Source: Opitutaceae bacterium (GTDB taxonomy: Bacteria > Verrucomicrobiota > Verrucomicrobiia > Opitutales > Opitutaceae). Taken from it: a stretch of 64,000 bases of DNA. Position numbers and translations under genes: made by a program. Within the stretch, counting starts at the first letter, position 1. Each line of letters starts with the position of its first letter. This document shows, one piece after another, positions 35,036-45,200 of this stretch. The stretch spans positions 59,592 to 123,591 of the forward strand of contig JAUSID010000264.1 in assembly GCA_030648295.1 (NCBI GenBank). The letters run 5' to 3'. Below the pieces are notes generated by a model. It had not been told where the DNA came from. It did not search any database and saw nothing but the letters and a program-made list of their open reading frames with translations.

Positions 35036-37887
35036 CAGCGGGCGATGATTTGGCGGAGAACGTAAGGCAGAATCCCGCCGTGCTGATAATAGTCGATTTC
35101 GATCGGCGTATCGATCCGGCAACGCACCGGCACCATTTCGACCAGCCCGCCTTTGCGCGTGATCCGGAGGGTAAGATCCTGCTGCGGTTTGATCGCCGGG
35201 CTGAGCCCAATGACATCATAGGTCTCCGACCCGTCGAGTTTCATCGTCTGCGCGTTGGTGCCTTCCTTGAACTGAAGCGGCAGGACGCCCATGCCGACGA
35301 GATTCGAACGATGAATCCGTTCGAAGCTCTGCGCGATGACGGCCTTCACCCCCAGCAGGTTGGTACCCTTCGCCGCCCAGTCGCGCGAAGAACCGGTACC
35401 ATACTCGTGCCCGGCGATTACGATCAGTGGAATGTTCGCCGCGATGTAGCGGGCGGCCGCGTCGTAGATCGAGAGTTTCTCGCCCGTGAGCTGGAAGACA
35501 GTGTTGCCGCCCTCCTCGCCGCCGAGCATGAGGTTCTTGATTCGGACGTTGGCGAACGTCCCGCGCACCATCACGCGGTCATTGCCGCGGCGTGAGCCGT
35601 ACGAATTGAACTCCTCGAACGGCACGCCGTTTTCCACCAGGTAGCGTCCCGCGGGCGAGGTTTTCTTGATCGCACCGGCGGGCGAGATGTGATCCGTCGT
35701 CACCGAGTCGCCGAAGATGCCGAGCACGCGGGCGCCGGTGATCTCGTCGATGGTACCCGACGCCATCGAGAACTCGGCGAAGAACGGCGGCTCCTGGATG
35801 TACGTCGACTTCGGATCGAACTTGTAAACGTGTCCGGTGGTGGCGGGGATTTCGTTCCACTTTGGATTTTGCGCGGTGAAGTTCGAATAGAGCTTGAGGA
35901 AAACCTCGGGTTTCAGCGCCGCCTGCAGCAAATCGCGCACTTCCTTTAGGGTCGGCCAAAGATCCTTGAGGAAGACTTCGCGGCCCTGCTGGTCATGTCC
36001 GAGCGGCTCTTTCGACATATCGATGTCGACGCGGCCCGCCAGGGCGAACGCGACCACGAGCGGGGGCGACATCAGGAAGTTGGCCTTGATGTTCTGGTGC
36101 ACGCGCGCCTCGAAGTTGCGGTTCCCGGACAACACCGATGCGGCAACGAGATCATTCTTCAACACCGCTTCCTCGATCGCGGGATGCAGCGGTCCCGAGT
36201 TTCCGATGCAGGTCGTGCAGCCGTAGCCGACGGTCTGGAAACCGAGCGCGTCCAGATAACGCTGGAGTCCTGTTTTCTCGAGGTAGTCCGTGACCACGCG
36301 CGAGCCGGGCGCGAGCGACGACTTCACGACGGGGTTGACGCGCAGTCCGCGCTCGACGGCCTTTTTCGCCAGCAAACCCGCCGCCAGCATCACGCTGGGA
36401 TTCGACGTGTTCGTGCAGCTGGTGATGGCCGCGATCAGCACGCTGCCGTGCGCAATCTCGCCGTCGATGCGCCGGACCTTGACCGAAACCGGATCAGGGG
36501 TCGGCCGGTTGTTCGCCATCTCGCGTTCGGTGGTGACACTCGTGTCCTGGGCGGCCGATGCACGCGTCGAAACGTGTTCCTGGCTGCCGCCGCCGCTGAG
36601 GGGATTGGTCCAGCCACCGCCCTCGACGTGAATGCGCTTTTCCAGATCGGCGGCGAGCTTGCCAAATCCATTTTCGGTTACCGGCTTTGAAAACGCGGTG
36701 ATGAACTCGTCCTTGAGCCGCGGAAGCTCGATCCGATCCTGCGGCCGCTTGGGACCCGCGACGCTCGGCACGACGCTGCCGAGGTCGAGGCTGAGCTCCT
36801 GCGAGTACTCGATGATGCCGCGTTGCGGCACGCCCCAGAGCCCCTGCGCCTTGTAATACGCTTCGTAGAGCGCGACGTGTTTCTCGTCGCGGCCCGTCGC
36901 GCGCAGGTAATTCGAGCACTCGGCGTCGATCGGGAAGAACCCCATCGTCGCGCCGTACTCCGGCGCCATGTTCGCGATGGTCGCGCGATCGACGACCGGC
37001 AGCGCCTGCGCGCCGGGGCCGAAGAACTCGACGAATTTGCCGACGACCTTCGCCTTGCGCAGCATCTGCGTCACCGTCAGCGCCAGATCCGTCGCGGTCA
37101 CGCCCTCGCGCAGCGCGCCGGTGAGATACACGCCGATCACGTCGGGCGTGAGGAAATAAACCGGCTGGCCCAGCATCCCGGCCTCCGCCTCGATGCCGCC
37201 GACGCCCCAGCCGACGATGCCGAGCCCGTTGATCATCGTCGTGTGCGAGTCGGTGCCCACGAGCGTATCCGGATAAACCGCACCGTGGGCGTCGGTGAGC
37301 ACGCCCTGGGCGAGATACTCGAGGTTGACCTGGTGAACGATGCCGATGCCAGGCGGGACGACCTTGAAGGTCTTGAACGCCTGCATGCCCCACTTGAGGA
37401 ACTGATAACGCTCGCGATTACGGGTGAACTCGAGCTCGAGGTTTTTCTTCAACGCCTCGGCGCTGCCCGCAAAGTCCACCTGCACGGAATGATCGACGAC
37501 CAGATCGACCGGCACGAGCGGCTCGATGATCCTCGGATCCTTCCCCATCCGCGCGACCGCCGAGCGCATCGCGGCGAGATCGACCAGGAGCGGCACGCCG
37601 GTGAAGTCCTGGAGGACGATGCGCGCCACCACGAACGGAATCTCCTCCGTGCGCTCCGCTTTCGGCGCCCAGCTGGCGAGATCGCGGATCGCGGCGTCGC
37701 TGACGCGCTTGCCATCGCAGTTTCGCAGCAGCGATTCGAGCACCAGCCGGATGCAGACCGGCAGGCGCGAGACCTTGAAGCCGGAATCCTCGAGCGCGGG
37801 CAGCGAGTAGAACTTATGCGACGTCCCGTTGGCGGAAAACGTCTGCAGCGTGTTGAAGGGATTCGGAACGTTCGTCGGGACACTCAT
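35035..37887 (-). CDS. acnA: Aconitate hydratase A
   Basis: A 950-residue [4Fe-4S] enzyme interconverting citrate and isocitrate in the TCA cycle. Start at ATG 37887 gives [17 protein letters not shown], as in the AcnA/IRP family; the longer frame begins in repeats. Cluster ligands are a Cys in [10 protein letters not shown] and the pair in [10 protein letters not shown]. The swivelling C-terminal domain is complete, with [16 protein letters not shown] linker of about 60 residues (about 430-490, [20 protein letters not shown] onward) is longer than usual. Single gene with hairpins on both sides. Confidence 0.96.
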   Translation of the reverse strand: MSVPTNVPNPFNTLQTFSANGTSHKFYSLPALEDSGFKVSRLPVCIRLVLESLLRNCDGKRVSDAAIRDLASWAPKAERTEEIPFVVARIVLQDFTGVPLLVDLAAMRSAVARMGKDPRIIEPLVPVDLVVDHSVQVDFAGSAEALKKNLELEFTRNRERYQFLKWGMQAFKTFKVVPPGIGIVHQVNLEYLAQGVLTDAHGAVYPDTLVGTDSHTTMINGLGIVGWGVGGIEAEAGMLGQPVYFLTPDVIGVYLTGALREGVTATDLALTVTQMLRKAKVVGKFVEFFGPGAQALPVVDRATIANMAPEYGATMGFFPIDAECSNYLRATGRDEKHVALYEAYYKAQGLWGVPQRGIIEYSQELSLDLGSVVPSVAGPKRPQDRIELPRLKDEFITAFSKPVTENGFGKLAADLEKRIHVEGGGWTNPLSGGGSQEHVSTRASAAQDTSVTTEREMANNRPTPDPVSVKVRRIDGEIAHGSVLIAAITSCTNTSNPSVMLAAGLLAKKAVERGLRVNPVVKSSLAPGSRVVTDYLEKTGLQRYLDALGFQTVGYGCTTCIGNSGPLHPAIEEAVLKNDLVAASVLSGNRNFEARVHQNIKANFLMSPPLVVAFALAGRVDIDMSKEPLGHDQQGREVFLKDLWPTLKEVRDLLQAALKPEVFLKLYSNFTAQNPKWNEIPATTGHVYKFDPKSTYIQEPPFFAEFSMASGTIDEITGARVLGIFGDSVTTDHISPAGAIKKTSPAGRYLVENGVPFEEFNSYGSRRGNDRVMVRGTFANVRIKNLMLGGEEGGNTVFQLTGEKLSIYDAAARYIAANIPLIVIAGHEYGTGSSRDWAAKGTNLLGVKAVIAQSFERIHRSNLVGMGVLPLQFKEGTNAQTMKLDGSETYDVIGLSPAIKPQQDLTLRITRKGGLVEMVPVRCRIDTPIEIDYYQHGGILPYVLRQIIAR

Positions 37888-38035
37888 GGAGATCAAAAAT
37901 AGTCGTGGCGCGCTCGTGGCGCCACTTTGTCGCGGCGGGCAAATTTGTGCCCGCCTCGACCGGGTTGCGACGCCGGTCGAACCTGGCGGGGACACACGAC
38001 CGCCGAAAGTACGTAAAGGCGCGCCACCGGCGTCA
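37888..38035. other. Hairpin-rich spacer between acnA and peroxiredoxin
   Basis: Contains GTGGCGCGCTCGTGGCGCCAC (imperfect palindrome) and GGCGGGCAAATTTGTGCCCG with a CC end, a stable stem. It lies upstream of acnA and downstream of the peroxiredoxin gene, so it could be the 3' structure of the latter and hold the acnA promoter. Confidence 0.5.
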
Positions 38036-38509
38036 TCACTTGCTCAATGCCGCCTTCACGGCCTCGAAATTCGGCAGGTCTTTCGGCGTGGGCGTCTGCT
38101 CGGCGTATTTCACCACGCCATCCTTGCCGATGACGAAGGCGGCACGGGCCGCCGTGTCGCCGATACCCGCGAGGTTCGGAAACACCACGTCGTAGGCCTT
38201 GGTCACGGTCTTGTTGAGGTCGGACAGAAGCGTCACGCTGATCCGGTTTTGCTTGGCCCACGCCTCCTGCGAAAAGGCGTTGTCGACGCTGATGCCGTAA
38301 ACCTCCGCCCCGAGCTTGTCGTAGTCGCCCAGCCCGCCGGATTGATCGCACATTTCCTGGGTGCACACGCCGGTGAAGGCGGCGGGGAAAAACAGCAACA
38401 CGGTCTGCTTCTTGCCGAAGTTATCGCTCAGCTTGATATCCTTGAGGCCTTCCGCGGCCTTGGTCTTGAGGGTGAAGTCGGGGGCTTTCGAGCCAACAGC
38501 GATGGGCAT
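38036..38509 (-). CDS. Peroxiredoxin (AhpC/TSA family)
   Basis: A 157-residue thiol peroxidase from ATG 38509 ([20 protein letters not shown]). The peroxidatic Cys is in [15 protein letters not shown], with a second Cys four residues on. [14 protein letters not shown] is the usual C-terminal strand. The sequence type resembles Prx5/AhpE-like enzymes ([13 protein letters not shown]). It reduces H2O2 and organic peroxides in the cytosol using a thioredoxin- or glutaredoxin-type donor. Confidence 0.93.
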   Translation of the reverse strand: MPIAVGSKAPDFTLKTKAAEGLKDIKLSDNFGKKQTVLLFFPAAFTGVCTQEMCDQSGGLGDYDKLGAEVYGISVDNAFSQEAWAKQNRISVTLLSDLNKTVTKAYDVVFPNLAGIGDTAARAAFVIGKDGVVKYAEQTPTPKDLPNFEAVKAALSK

Positions 38510-38693
38510 GGGAGGAGGATGGGATGAGTTGGGAGACTTCCCGCGCGACCATCGCGAGGGAAAGACCCGCGACGTTGAGCGGCCGCGCACCACGCCGCAA
38601 ATCGTTTTTCCGCATAGCAGTGGGGATTCTATATCCCCAACGCCCGCCATTAGCCGCAGGACTTCGCCGGTAAGCCTGGAGTGGCTCCGCCTC

Positions 38694-38728
38694 AGACCAA
38701 GGACCAGAGACCAAAGACCAGAGACCCC
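38694..38728. repeat. ACCAGAG array (CTGGTCT family, reverse orientation)
   Basis: Units ACCAAGG, ACCAGAG, ACCAAAG and ACCAGAG at exact 7-nt spacing. It lies in the divergent gap between the peroxiredoxin gene and tyrS, 70 bp before the tyrS start. Confidence 0.9.
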
Positions 38729-38798
38729 AAACCACGAAACACGCGTTCGGAAAACTTGACCGGCACACGGCGGGCTACGTTTACTCGCCCTTCCCGTA

Positions 38799-40079
38799 AT
38801 GACGATCCTGGATGACCTTCGCTGGCGCGGCCTGGTGGCCGACTGCACCGATCTCGATGCGCTGACGAAGCGCATCGCCGAAGGTCCGATCACCTTGTAC
38901 TGCGGGTTCGATCCGACGGCCGACTCGCTGCATGTCGGCAACCTGGTGCCACTGCTGGCGCTGCGCCGGTTTCAACAACAGGGCCACCGTCCGATCGCGC
39001 TCGCCGGCGGCGCCACCGGGATGGTCGGCGATCCTTCCGGAAAATCGGCGGAGCGAAACCTGCAGACGCCCGACCAGGTGGAGCACAACATCGCCCGAAT
39101 CCGGGAGCAGCTCACAAAGTTTCTCGATTTCAGCGCCGCCGGAAATCCGGCCCGGCTGGTCAACAATCACGATTGGACGGCGCCGGTCTCGATCCTCGAT
39201 TTCCTCCGCGACATCGGAAAACACATCTCGGTCAACTCGATGGTGGCAAAGGAGTCGGTTCGTTCGCGGATGGACGATCGCGAGGCCGGAATCAGCTTCA
39301 CCGAGTTCACCTACATGCTGCTCCAAGGGTTCGATTTTTATCACCTGCGGAAGACCTACGATTGCGAACTCCAGATCGGCGCGACGGACCAGTGGGGCAA
39401 CATCACCGTCGGCACCGAACTCACGCGAAAAAAACTCGGCGCGACCGTGTGGGGCCTGGTGTTTCCACTGCTGACGAAGGCGGACGGCTCCAAATACGGC
39501 AAGACGGCGACGGGCACGGTGTGGCTCGATCCGAAGCGGACGTCGCCGTACCGCTTCTACCAATTCTTCATAAACACGGACGACGCCGATGTCGTGAAGC
39601 TGTTGAAGACGCTCACGTTTTTGTCCGCGGAGGAGGTCACCGCGCTCGAAAAGGAAGTGCAGGCGAAGCCCGCCGCGCGCACCGCGCAAAAAACGCTGGC
39701 GCGCGAGATGACCGCGCTCGTGCATGGGCCGGACCGGCTCGCCGGCGCGATCAAGGCGAGCGAGGTGTTGTTTGGCGGATCGATTGAAGGTCTCTCGGCC
39801 GAAGATTTTCAGGACGTAGCCGCCGAGGCGCCAAACCAAGACATCGAGAAATCCAAACTCGAAGCGGCCGGCACACCGCTCATCGATCTGCTCGTGTCGT
39901 CGGGGCTCTGTCCCTCGAAAGGCCAGGCCCGAAAGGACCTCGAAGGCGGCGGCATCTACGTGAACAACGTGCGAGTTGGCGGGATCACCCGCGCCGTGAG
40001 CACCGCCGACCTGCTTTTCGGCGCCTATGTTTTATTGCGCAAAGGCAGGCGGACGTACGCGGTGCTGCGGGCGGTGTGA
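38799..40079 (+). CDS. tyrS: Tyrosyl-tRNA synthetase
   Basis: A 426-residue class I synthetase. The HIGH-like HVGN is at about 45-48, after LYCGFDPTADSL. ATDQWGN is the tyrosine-binding block. The KMSKS-type loop is DGSKYGKTATG. A C-terminal S4 RNA-binding domain contains SSGLCPSKGQARKDLEGGGI. Length and order are those of bacterial TyrRS. Start ATG 38799 gives MTILDDLRWRGLVADCTDLD. Confidence 0.97.
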   Translation: MTILDDLRWRGLVADCTDLDALTKRIAEGPITLYCGFDPTADSLHVGNLVPLLALRRFQQQGHRPIALAGGATGMVGDPSGKSAERNLQTPDQVEHNIARIREQLTKFLDFSAAGNPARLVNNHDWTAPVSILDFLRDIGKHISVNSMVAKESVRSRMDDREAGISFTEFTYMLLQGFDFYHLRKTYDCELQIGATDQWGNITVGTELTRKKLGATVWGLVFPLLTKADGSKYGKTATGTVWLDPKRTSPYRFYQFFINTDDADVVKLLKTLTFLSAEEVTALEKEVQAKPAARTAQKTLAREMTALVHGPDRLAGAIKASEVLFGGSIEGLSAEDFQDVAAEAPNQDIEKSKLEAAGTPLIDLLVSSGLCPSKGQARKDLEGGGIYVNNVRVGGITRAVSTADLLFGAYVLLRKGRRTYAVLRAV

Positions 40080-40806
40080 GCGGGCCGGCCGCACTCAGAG
40101 TTGTCCCGATGCGCGGCACCAGGTCTTGCGGAAACCGGCCGCGGCGCTGAACGCCTGAAACCAGGCGGGGACACGACGGGCGGCCGCCCTGACGCGACGA
40201 ATTGGTCTCGCCCCGGGAGCGCGAGCCGGCCAATGCTTCGACCACGCCACCCCCGCCTCCACGTGAAGTTTGTCGAAGAACAGCTGATTAACGCCCTCCG
40301 GGAAACTCCGCCGGAGACGGATTGCTCCGTCTCGACCAATGCCATGGAGATGGTCGGAGTCAGGAGCCGGCTCGAGCAGCAGCGGTGGCTGAGCTCGAAA
40401 CGACCGGCCGCGGGAGACCGGTCGTGGCAGTTGATTGGCGAGCACTGGCATTTCGCCCCCCGTATTGAACCCGATGAAGACGTGACGCGCTCTTCCTCGG
40501 CCCTGTATTCGATCCCTCTGCGTCAGACGCCGCGGCCCATTTCACCGATTGTGGTGAAGCCGGTGCGAAGCCTGCCCGGACGCGTCACATCCCGATCGTA
40601 GGGGCACGACCGCTCGGGACTCCGCCTGCACCGGAATCAGGCGTGAGCCGGAAAGGCCGTCCGGGATTCGCCCCACCCGCCCGCACATGGGAATCGCCAG
40701 TCGGGATTTTTCGGGCCCGCGTTCGCGGGAAATTTCCGGAATACACCCCGGAGGCAATCGGATACTCTATCCGATTGCATCGCCGGCCTGTGTCGTCGAC
40801 TCGGTC
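40080..40806. other. Intergenic region with no supported gene
   Basis: An open plus-strand frame (40101-40601) carries a protein-like middle (HVKFVEEQLINALRETPPET), but I know no family for it and it has no ribosome site. The DNA holds several hairpins (for example GAGACGGATTGCTCCGTCTC at about 40315 and CGACCGG…CCGGTCG at about 40402). A short real gene cannot be excluded. Confidence 0.35.
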
Positions 40807-41410
40807 ATGCCCAAGCGTTCAAACTCCATTCCTCCACTCGAACCGGAAGCGCTGCTTGGCGCCATTGTTGCCTCCTCCCAGGACGCCATCATCAGCAAGG
40901 ACGTGAACGGGATCGTCACCTCCTGGAACCCCGCGGCCGAGCAGATCTTTGCCTACACCGCCCGGGAGATGATCGGGCAGTCAATCACCCGGCTGATTCC
41001 ACCGGAGCGAATCGGGGACGAAGATGAAATCCTCGCCCAGATTCGCCGGGGCCAGCGCATCGAGCATTATGAGACCATCCGAGACGGCGCGCACCCAGCT
41101 CGCGGCCCATGCGCAGGAATTGGAGAACAAGGTTCGCGACCGAACCGCCCAACTGGAGGAAACCGTCGCCCAGCTGAATACCTTTTCGTACAGCCTGTCC
41201 CACGACATGCGGGCCCCGCTGCGCTCAATCCAGGGATTTGCCGAGATGGTTGCGCCGGATTATGCGGACAAGCTCGGGCCGGAGGGAGTGAACCACCTCC
41301 GGCGAATCATCAGTGCCGCCGTCCGGCTTGATCGATTGATCCACGACGTGCTCAACTTCTCGCGCGTGAGCCGGCAGGAACTCGCAGTCGAGCTTCCGGT
41401 CGCAAAATGA
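40807..41410 (+). pseudogene. PAS sensor histidine kinase, internally deleted and truncated
   Basis: From ATG 40807 the frame encodes a PAS domain (LLGAIVASSQDAIISKDVNG, then TSWNPAAEQIFAYTAREMIG) up to RIEHYETI. At about 41075 the coding sense jumps frame and continues as ARTQLAAHAQELENKVRDRT, then the HisKA helix FSYSLSHDMRAPLRSIQGF with the phospho-acceptor His. A deletion has removed the end of PAS and the PAC linker. The ATPase domain is also missing: the frame stops at 41410 just after HisKA. It cannot signal as a kinase. Confidence 0.85.
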
Positions 41411-41505
41411 GGGACGCGCCGCGGCGGAGTTCGCGCGACGGCGCAGCGTTCAGCCTTGATCCAGCCGGCCATCGGTTTGCACACTCCGGCTCCAGGCTCT
41501 CCCCG

Positions 41506-42519
41506 ATGAATTCACCCCTTCGCCGTGTCGCCCGTCATCTCGCGCCCATCGCCGCGTGGTTTTTGTTCAATGCCGTGAATGCGGCTGAACTCCGCATCGG
41601 CATCATCGGCACCGACACGTCCCATGTGCCGAACTTCGCCCGCACGTTCAACGATCCGAAGTATCCGGGGCACATCAAAGGCGCGCGGGTCACATGCGCG
41701 TTCAAGGGCGGCAGTCCTGACATCGAGTCGAGCCGCACGCGCGTCGACAAGTTCGCCGAGGAGATTTCCTCCAAGTACGGGGTGAAGATCGTCCCGACGA
41801 TCAAGGAACTCGCCGAGCAGGTCGACGCCATCATGATCGAAAGCGTCGACGGGCGGCCGCACCTCGAGCAGGCGAAGGCGGTGTTCTCGTACGGCAAACC
41901 CGTTTTCATCGACAAGCCGATCGCGGGGACGCTGCGGGACACCCTCGAACTGATTCAGCTGGCACGCGAACTGAAGGTGCCCCTCTTCAGCAGCTCGTCG
42001 CTGCGATTCAAGCCGACGCTCGACAAATTGAAGAAGGCGCCGTTCGGCGAAATCCGCGGCGCGATCTCCACCGGGCCATGCTCGAAGGAGGAACACCATC
42101 CCGACCTTTTTTGGTACGGCATTCATCCGACCGAGGCGCTCTACGCGGTGATGGGCCAGGGCTGCGAGAGCGTCGTGCGTACCGCCACTGAGAACACGGA
42201 TGTCGTGACGGGCACCTGGACGGGCGGTCGCGTTGGCATTCTCTATGGCATCCGCAACGCGGCGGCGCCCTATCGAGTGACGGTTTTGGGCACCAAGTCC
42301 GTGATCGACCAGGAGGCCGAAGGCCGGGGTACCGGCGCCTACGACGGGCTCGCCCAGGAGATTTTCAAGTTTTTCCAGACCAAGGTCGCGCCCGTCTCGC
42401 TCGACGAGACGCTGGAAATCTTCGCGTTCATGGAGGCAGCCGACGAGAGCAAGCGTCGCGGCGGCGCGACGGTGAAACTCTCCGAGGTGCTCGCGAAGAA
42501 TTCTCCGCGGCGGAAGTAG
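41506..42519 (+). CDS. Exported Gfo/Idh/MocA-type oxidoreductase
   Basis: A 337-residue protein from ATG 41506 with a signal peptide (MNSPLRRVARHLAPIAAWFL…NAA). The NAD(P)-binding strand then follows as ELRIGIIGTDTSHVPNF, where the usual GxGxxG is GTDTSH, a variant seen in exported members of this family. The catalytic motif EKP is DKP in FIDKPIAGTL, and the active-site His region is GIHPTEALYAVM. Exported relatives in PVC bacteria are thought to act on sugars or polyols; the substrate is unknown. Confidence 0.85.
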   Translation: MNSPLRRVARHLAPIAAWFLFNAVNAAELRIGIIGTDTSHVPNFARTFNDPKYPGHIKGARVTCAFKGGSPDIESSRTRVDKFAEEISSKYGVKIVPTIKELAEQVDAIMIESVDGRPHLEQAKAVFSYGKPVFIDKPIAGTLRDTLELIQLARELKVPLFSSSSLRFKPTLDKLKKAPFGEIRGAISTGPCSKEEHHPDLFWYGIHPTEALYAVMGQGCESVVRTATENTDVVTGTWTGGRVGILYGIRNAAAPYRVTVLGTKSVIDQEAEGRGTGAYDGLAQEIFKFFQTKVAPVSLDETLEIFAFMEAADESKRRGGATVKLSEVLAKNSPRRK

Positions 42520-42656
42520 GCGCGGCGCGGTCGAAACGAAAGCGAGACCGGACGCGAGCGCCCGAGGTCGAAGTCCCATCTTGAGAGGGGTGCCCGAAGG
42601 GCGAGGTGGGTTTGTTAAAAATGCAATGACGGCCAACGACGAGGCGAACTTCGGAA

Positions 42657-42673
42657 TTAACGTAATACGTTAA
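42657..42673. promoter_or_regulatory. Perfect 17-bp palindrome, candidate operator
   Basis: TTAACGTAATACGTTAA is an exact inverted repeat around one base, 47 bp upstream of the amidohydrolase start. It is AT-rich within GC-rich DNA and has the size of a LacI- or GntR-type operator. No regulator gene is adjacent, so the factor is unknown. Confidence 0.5.
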
Positions 42674-42719
42674 AACGGACTCGGCGTGATCGAACCGGCA
42701 GCATGAAAAACCACCTCTC

Positions 42720-43661
42720 ATGATCATCCCACACCCGGCCTGTTGCCACCCATCGCGGCGTGAGTTTCTTCGGGCGTCCGCGCTGGCCGCGGCTGCGAGT
42801 ATGCTGCCCCGCTCCCGGGCAGCTTCGGCCGCGGCGGCCGGCCGCGAGCCGATCATCGATGTGCATCAGCATGTCCAATACAGCGGGCGCGCCGACGACG
42901 TGTTGATCGCGCATCAGCGCACGCTGGGCGTGACCACCTCGGTGCTCATGCCATCGGGCGATCGCGGCGGGGGACATGCCGGCGGTTCCGGCGAACATGA
43001 ATCCGTGGTCGCGTTGGGCCGGGCGCACCCCGGTGAATTCGTCTTTTTCGCCAACGAAATCACGGACCATCCCGACGCGACGAGGAACATCGAGCGGCAG
43101 TTGCGGAAAGGCGCGATTGGAATCGGCGAGCAGAAGTTTCGCGTCGAGTGCGATTCGCCCGCCCTCTGGCGCATCGCCGAAATCGCGCGAGAATTCGATG
43201 TGCCGGTGCTCATGCATTTTCAGGAGGGCGTGTACAACCGCAACCTCGAGCGGTTTCACCGCACGCTGGAAAAGTTTCCGACCGTGAAGTTCATCGGTCA
43301 CGCGCAGGCGTGGTGGGCGCACATCGACAAGGCCTATACGCCGGGCAGCAGTTATCCGAAAGGCCTCGTGACGCCCGGCGGGCTGACCGACCGTTATCTG
43401 AGCGATTATCCGAACTGCTACGCCGACATCTCGGCCGGATCGGGCAACAACGCCATCGTGCGCGATGAAAACCACTATCGGGGATTTATGCAGCGGCACG
43501 CCGACAAACTTCTCTATGGCAGCGATTGCAGCGAAGGGACGGGCCGCGCTCCACTATGCTTCGCCGCGCGGACGCTCGAGGCAATTCGCCGGCTGGCGCC
43601 GAGCCGCGAGATCGAACGGAAGATTCTCCATGAAAATGCGAAGCGGCTGCTGAAGTTGTGA
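42720..43661 (+). CDS. Exported amidohydrolase family protein
   Basis: A 313-residue protein with a twin-arginine-type leader (SRREFLRASALAAAASML at residues 13-30). Metal and catalytic residues appear as DVHQHVQ, the His of PVLMHFQEG, the His of FIGHAQAWWAH, and the Asp of LLYGSDCSEG. This is the Amidohydro_2 set, also seen in the protein at 5161-6288. The Tat leader suggests folding with metal in the cytoplasm before export. A 57-codon frame follows directly. Confidence 0.88.
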   Translation: MIIPHPACCHPSRREFLRASALAAAASMLPRSRAASAAAAGREPIIDVHQHVQYSGRADDVLIAHQRTLGVTTSVLMPSGDRGGGHAGGSGEHESVVALGRAHPGEFVFFANEITDHPDATRNIERQLRKGAIGIGEQKFRVECDSPALWRIAEIAREFDVPVLMHFQEGVYNRNLERFHRTLEKFPTVKFIGHAQAWWAHIDKAYTPGSSYPKGLVTPGGLTDRYLSDYPNCYADISAGSGNNAIVRDENHYRGFMQRHADKLLYGSDCSEGTGRAPLCFAARTLEAIRRLAPSREIERKILHENAKRLLKL

Positions 43662-43835
43662 ATGACTGAATCGATCACGGCGCGGACCCAGGATCTCAGC
43701 CACGGCTTGATTGTGCGCACTCGTTTCGAGCTGCGCGAACGGCAGGTCAGCGGCTATTTTGTGATCATTTTCGGCGTGACGTCGCTCGAGCGCGTGCTGG
43801 AGGAACTCGACCGCTGGGAACACCGGCACGGCTAG
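43662..43835 (+). CDS. Small protein, 57 aa, immediately downstream of the amidohydrolase
   Basis: ATG follows the amidohydrolase TGA with no gap (TGAATG). The product is MTESITARTQDLSHGLIVRT, then RFELRERQVSGYFVIIFGVT, then SLERVLEELDRWEHRHG. It has a charged N-terminus, a hydrophobic centre and an amphipathic C-terminal helix. Codon use resembles real genes here and the start is well placed for coupling. Family and function unknown; the end enters a repeat. Confidence 0.45.
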   Translation: MTESITARTQDLSHGLIVRTRFELRERQVSGYFVIIFGVTSLERVLEELDRWEHRHG

Positions 43836-43912
43836 CCGGGAAATCGTGGAGCGCGCGCCGGCGCACGGCACCAGCGAACACACGGTGCGTTCGCAGTGGA
43901 GCAGAGGGTGCA
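43834..43912 (+). repeat. Relative of the 11283-11370 element
   Basis: Begins GCCGGGAAATCGTGGAGCG and continues …CGAACACACGGTGCGTTCG… and GGAGCAGAGGGTG, parallel to 11283-11358. The right arm is missing because the next repeat begins here. Confidence 0.65.
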
Positions 43913-44052
43913 AATATCGATCCGAATCGTGCAGGCTTGCGATGATTTCAAAACCCGGACATTTTACAGGAGATCGCAGAGGCAGCAGAGGCTTCTGACC
44001 AGTCTTGCTCTGCTCCCTCTGCTTCCTCCTGTAAAATGGTTTGGTTGCGGCT
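43910..44052 (+). repeat. 143-bp dispersed element, copy 1
   Basis: Nearly identical to 63858-64000 (two differences seen), in the same orientation. The inner part is an inverted repeat: CATTTTACAGGAG near 43960 and CTCCTGTAAAATG near 44037, with GCAGAGG/CCTCTGC pairing inside. The window ends within or at the end of copy 2, so the full length could be greater. Confidence 0.95.
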
Positions 44053-44080
44053 GCCGCGATTGGAAATTTCCGGGCTCGCA

Positions 44081-44104
44081 GGGAGAAGGGAGAAGGGAGA
44101 AGGG
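44081..44104. repeat. GGGAGAA array (7-nt period)
   Basis: Three exact GGGAGAA units and a partial one, directly before the end of the permease gene region. Confidence 0.85.
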
Positions 44105-44189
44105 CTCGGAACGAAATCCAAGCGTCACGCCGCCTTGGTCGTGCGGAGCTTAGATCCGCACTGGCTCGCGGCGAATCCCGCCATCAAAC

Positions 44190-45152
44190 TCACGTCTGCC
44201 GGCCCTGGCGCAGGCGGTCGACGAACACCGCCACGATGATGACCAGCCCGATGATGATTTCCTGGAAGTACGTCGGCCAGCCCATCTGCTGCGATCCGTT
44301 GCGCAACACCGCCATGATCAGCGCCCCGATCATCGAGCCGAGCACGGTGCCGACGCCGCCATTGAGGCTCGCGCCACCGATGATGACGGCGGCGATCACA
44401 TCGAGTTCGAGACCGACCGCAACGGTCGGGTCGCCCTGCCGCAACCGTGAGAGTTGAAAAAGTCCCGCGAGCCCGAAAAAGCAGCCCGCGAGCGCGTAGA
44501 TGATCACTTTCAACCGCGTGGTCGGGATGCCACAGAGCCGCGCCGTCGCCTCGTTCGATCCGAGCGCGAACACATGGCGGCCAAACACGGTGCTTCGCAG
44601 CAGCAGCGCGGTGAGGACGGCAAGCGCGAGCGTCACCCAGACTCCCGCCGGCAGCGCGTAGCTGAACGGGTCCGCCGTGGTCATCCAGGTGTTGATCGGC
44701 GAAACCTCGTAATTGACGGTTTGATTGCTCGCGAGCCACTTCGCCGCGCCACGGCCCACGCCGAGGGTACCGAGCGTGATGATGAACGGGGTCATCCGCA
44801 GCCCGGCGATCGCCGCACCGTTGAGGAGTCCGATCAGCCCCCCCGAGAGCAGCATCGCCACGAGCGCGCCGGCTGCGCCCCACCCTTTCTGAATCAGCAA
44901 CGCGCCGACCACGCTCGTGAACGCAATGCTCGAGCCGACCGACAAGTCGATGCCGCCGCTCACGATGATCATGGTCATCCCAAGCGCACCGACCGCGACA
45001 ATCACCGTCTGCGTGAAAATCGTTTTGAAATTATGGTAGCTGAGGAAGAACTCCCGCGTTTCGCCCGGGATCGAGAACAGCGCGATCACGACGAGCAGCC
45101 CGAGAAACGGACCGGCCTGCGCGAGAAGTTTTCTGGCGGCGTTGTTGTTCAT
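44190..45152 (-). CDS. Sugar ABC transporter permease (RbsC/BPD_transp_2 type)
   Basis: A 320-residue inner-membrane permease with 8-10 TM helices. Start at ATG 45152 gives MNNNAARKLLAQAGPFLGLL. Family blocks are MIIVSGGIDLSVGS and FALGSNEATARLCGI, the EAA-like loop of RbsC/XylH permeases, and ALAGCFFGLAGLF. Such permeases import ribose, xylose, galactose or AI-2 with an ATPase and a binding protein. Neither partner is present in this window: a 206-bp inverted repeat lies upstream and repeats lie downstream. The partners must be elsewhere or lost. Confidence 0.93.
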   Translation of the reverse strand: MNNNAARKLLAQAGPFLGLLVVIALFSIPGETREFFLSYHNFKTIFTQTVIVAVGALGMTMIIVSGGIDLSVGSSIAFTSVVGALLIQKGWGAAGALVAMLLSGGLIGLLNGAAIAGLRMTPFIITLGTLGVGRGAAKWLASNQTVNYEVSPINTWMTTADPFSYALPAGVWVTLALAVLTALLLRSTVFGRHVFALGSNEATARLCGIPTTRLKVIIYALAGCFFGLAGLFQLSRLRQGDPTVAVGLELDVIAAVIIGGASLNGGVGTVLGSMIGALIMAVLRNGSQQMGWPTYFQEIIIGLVIIVAVFVDRLRQGRQT

Positions 45153-45200
45153 TCCCACGGAGCGGGACCGCGGTTCGGGCGGCACGTCCTAGCCGGAACT

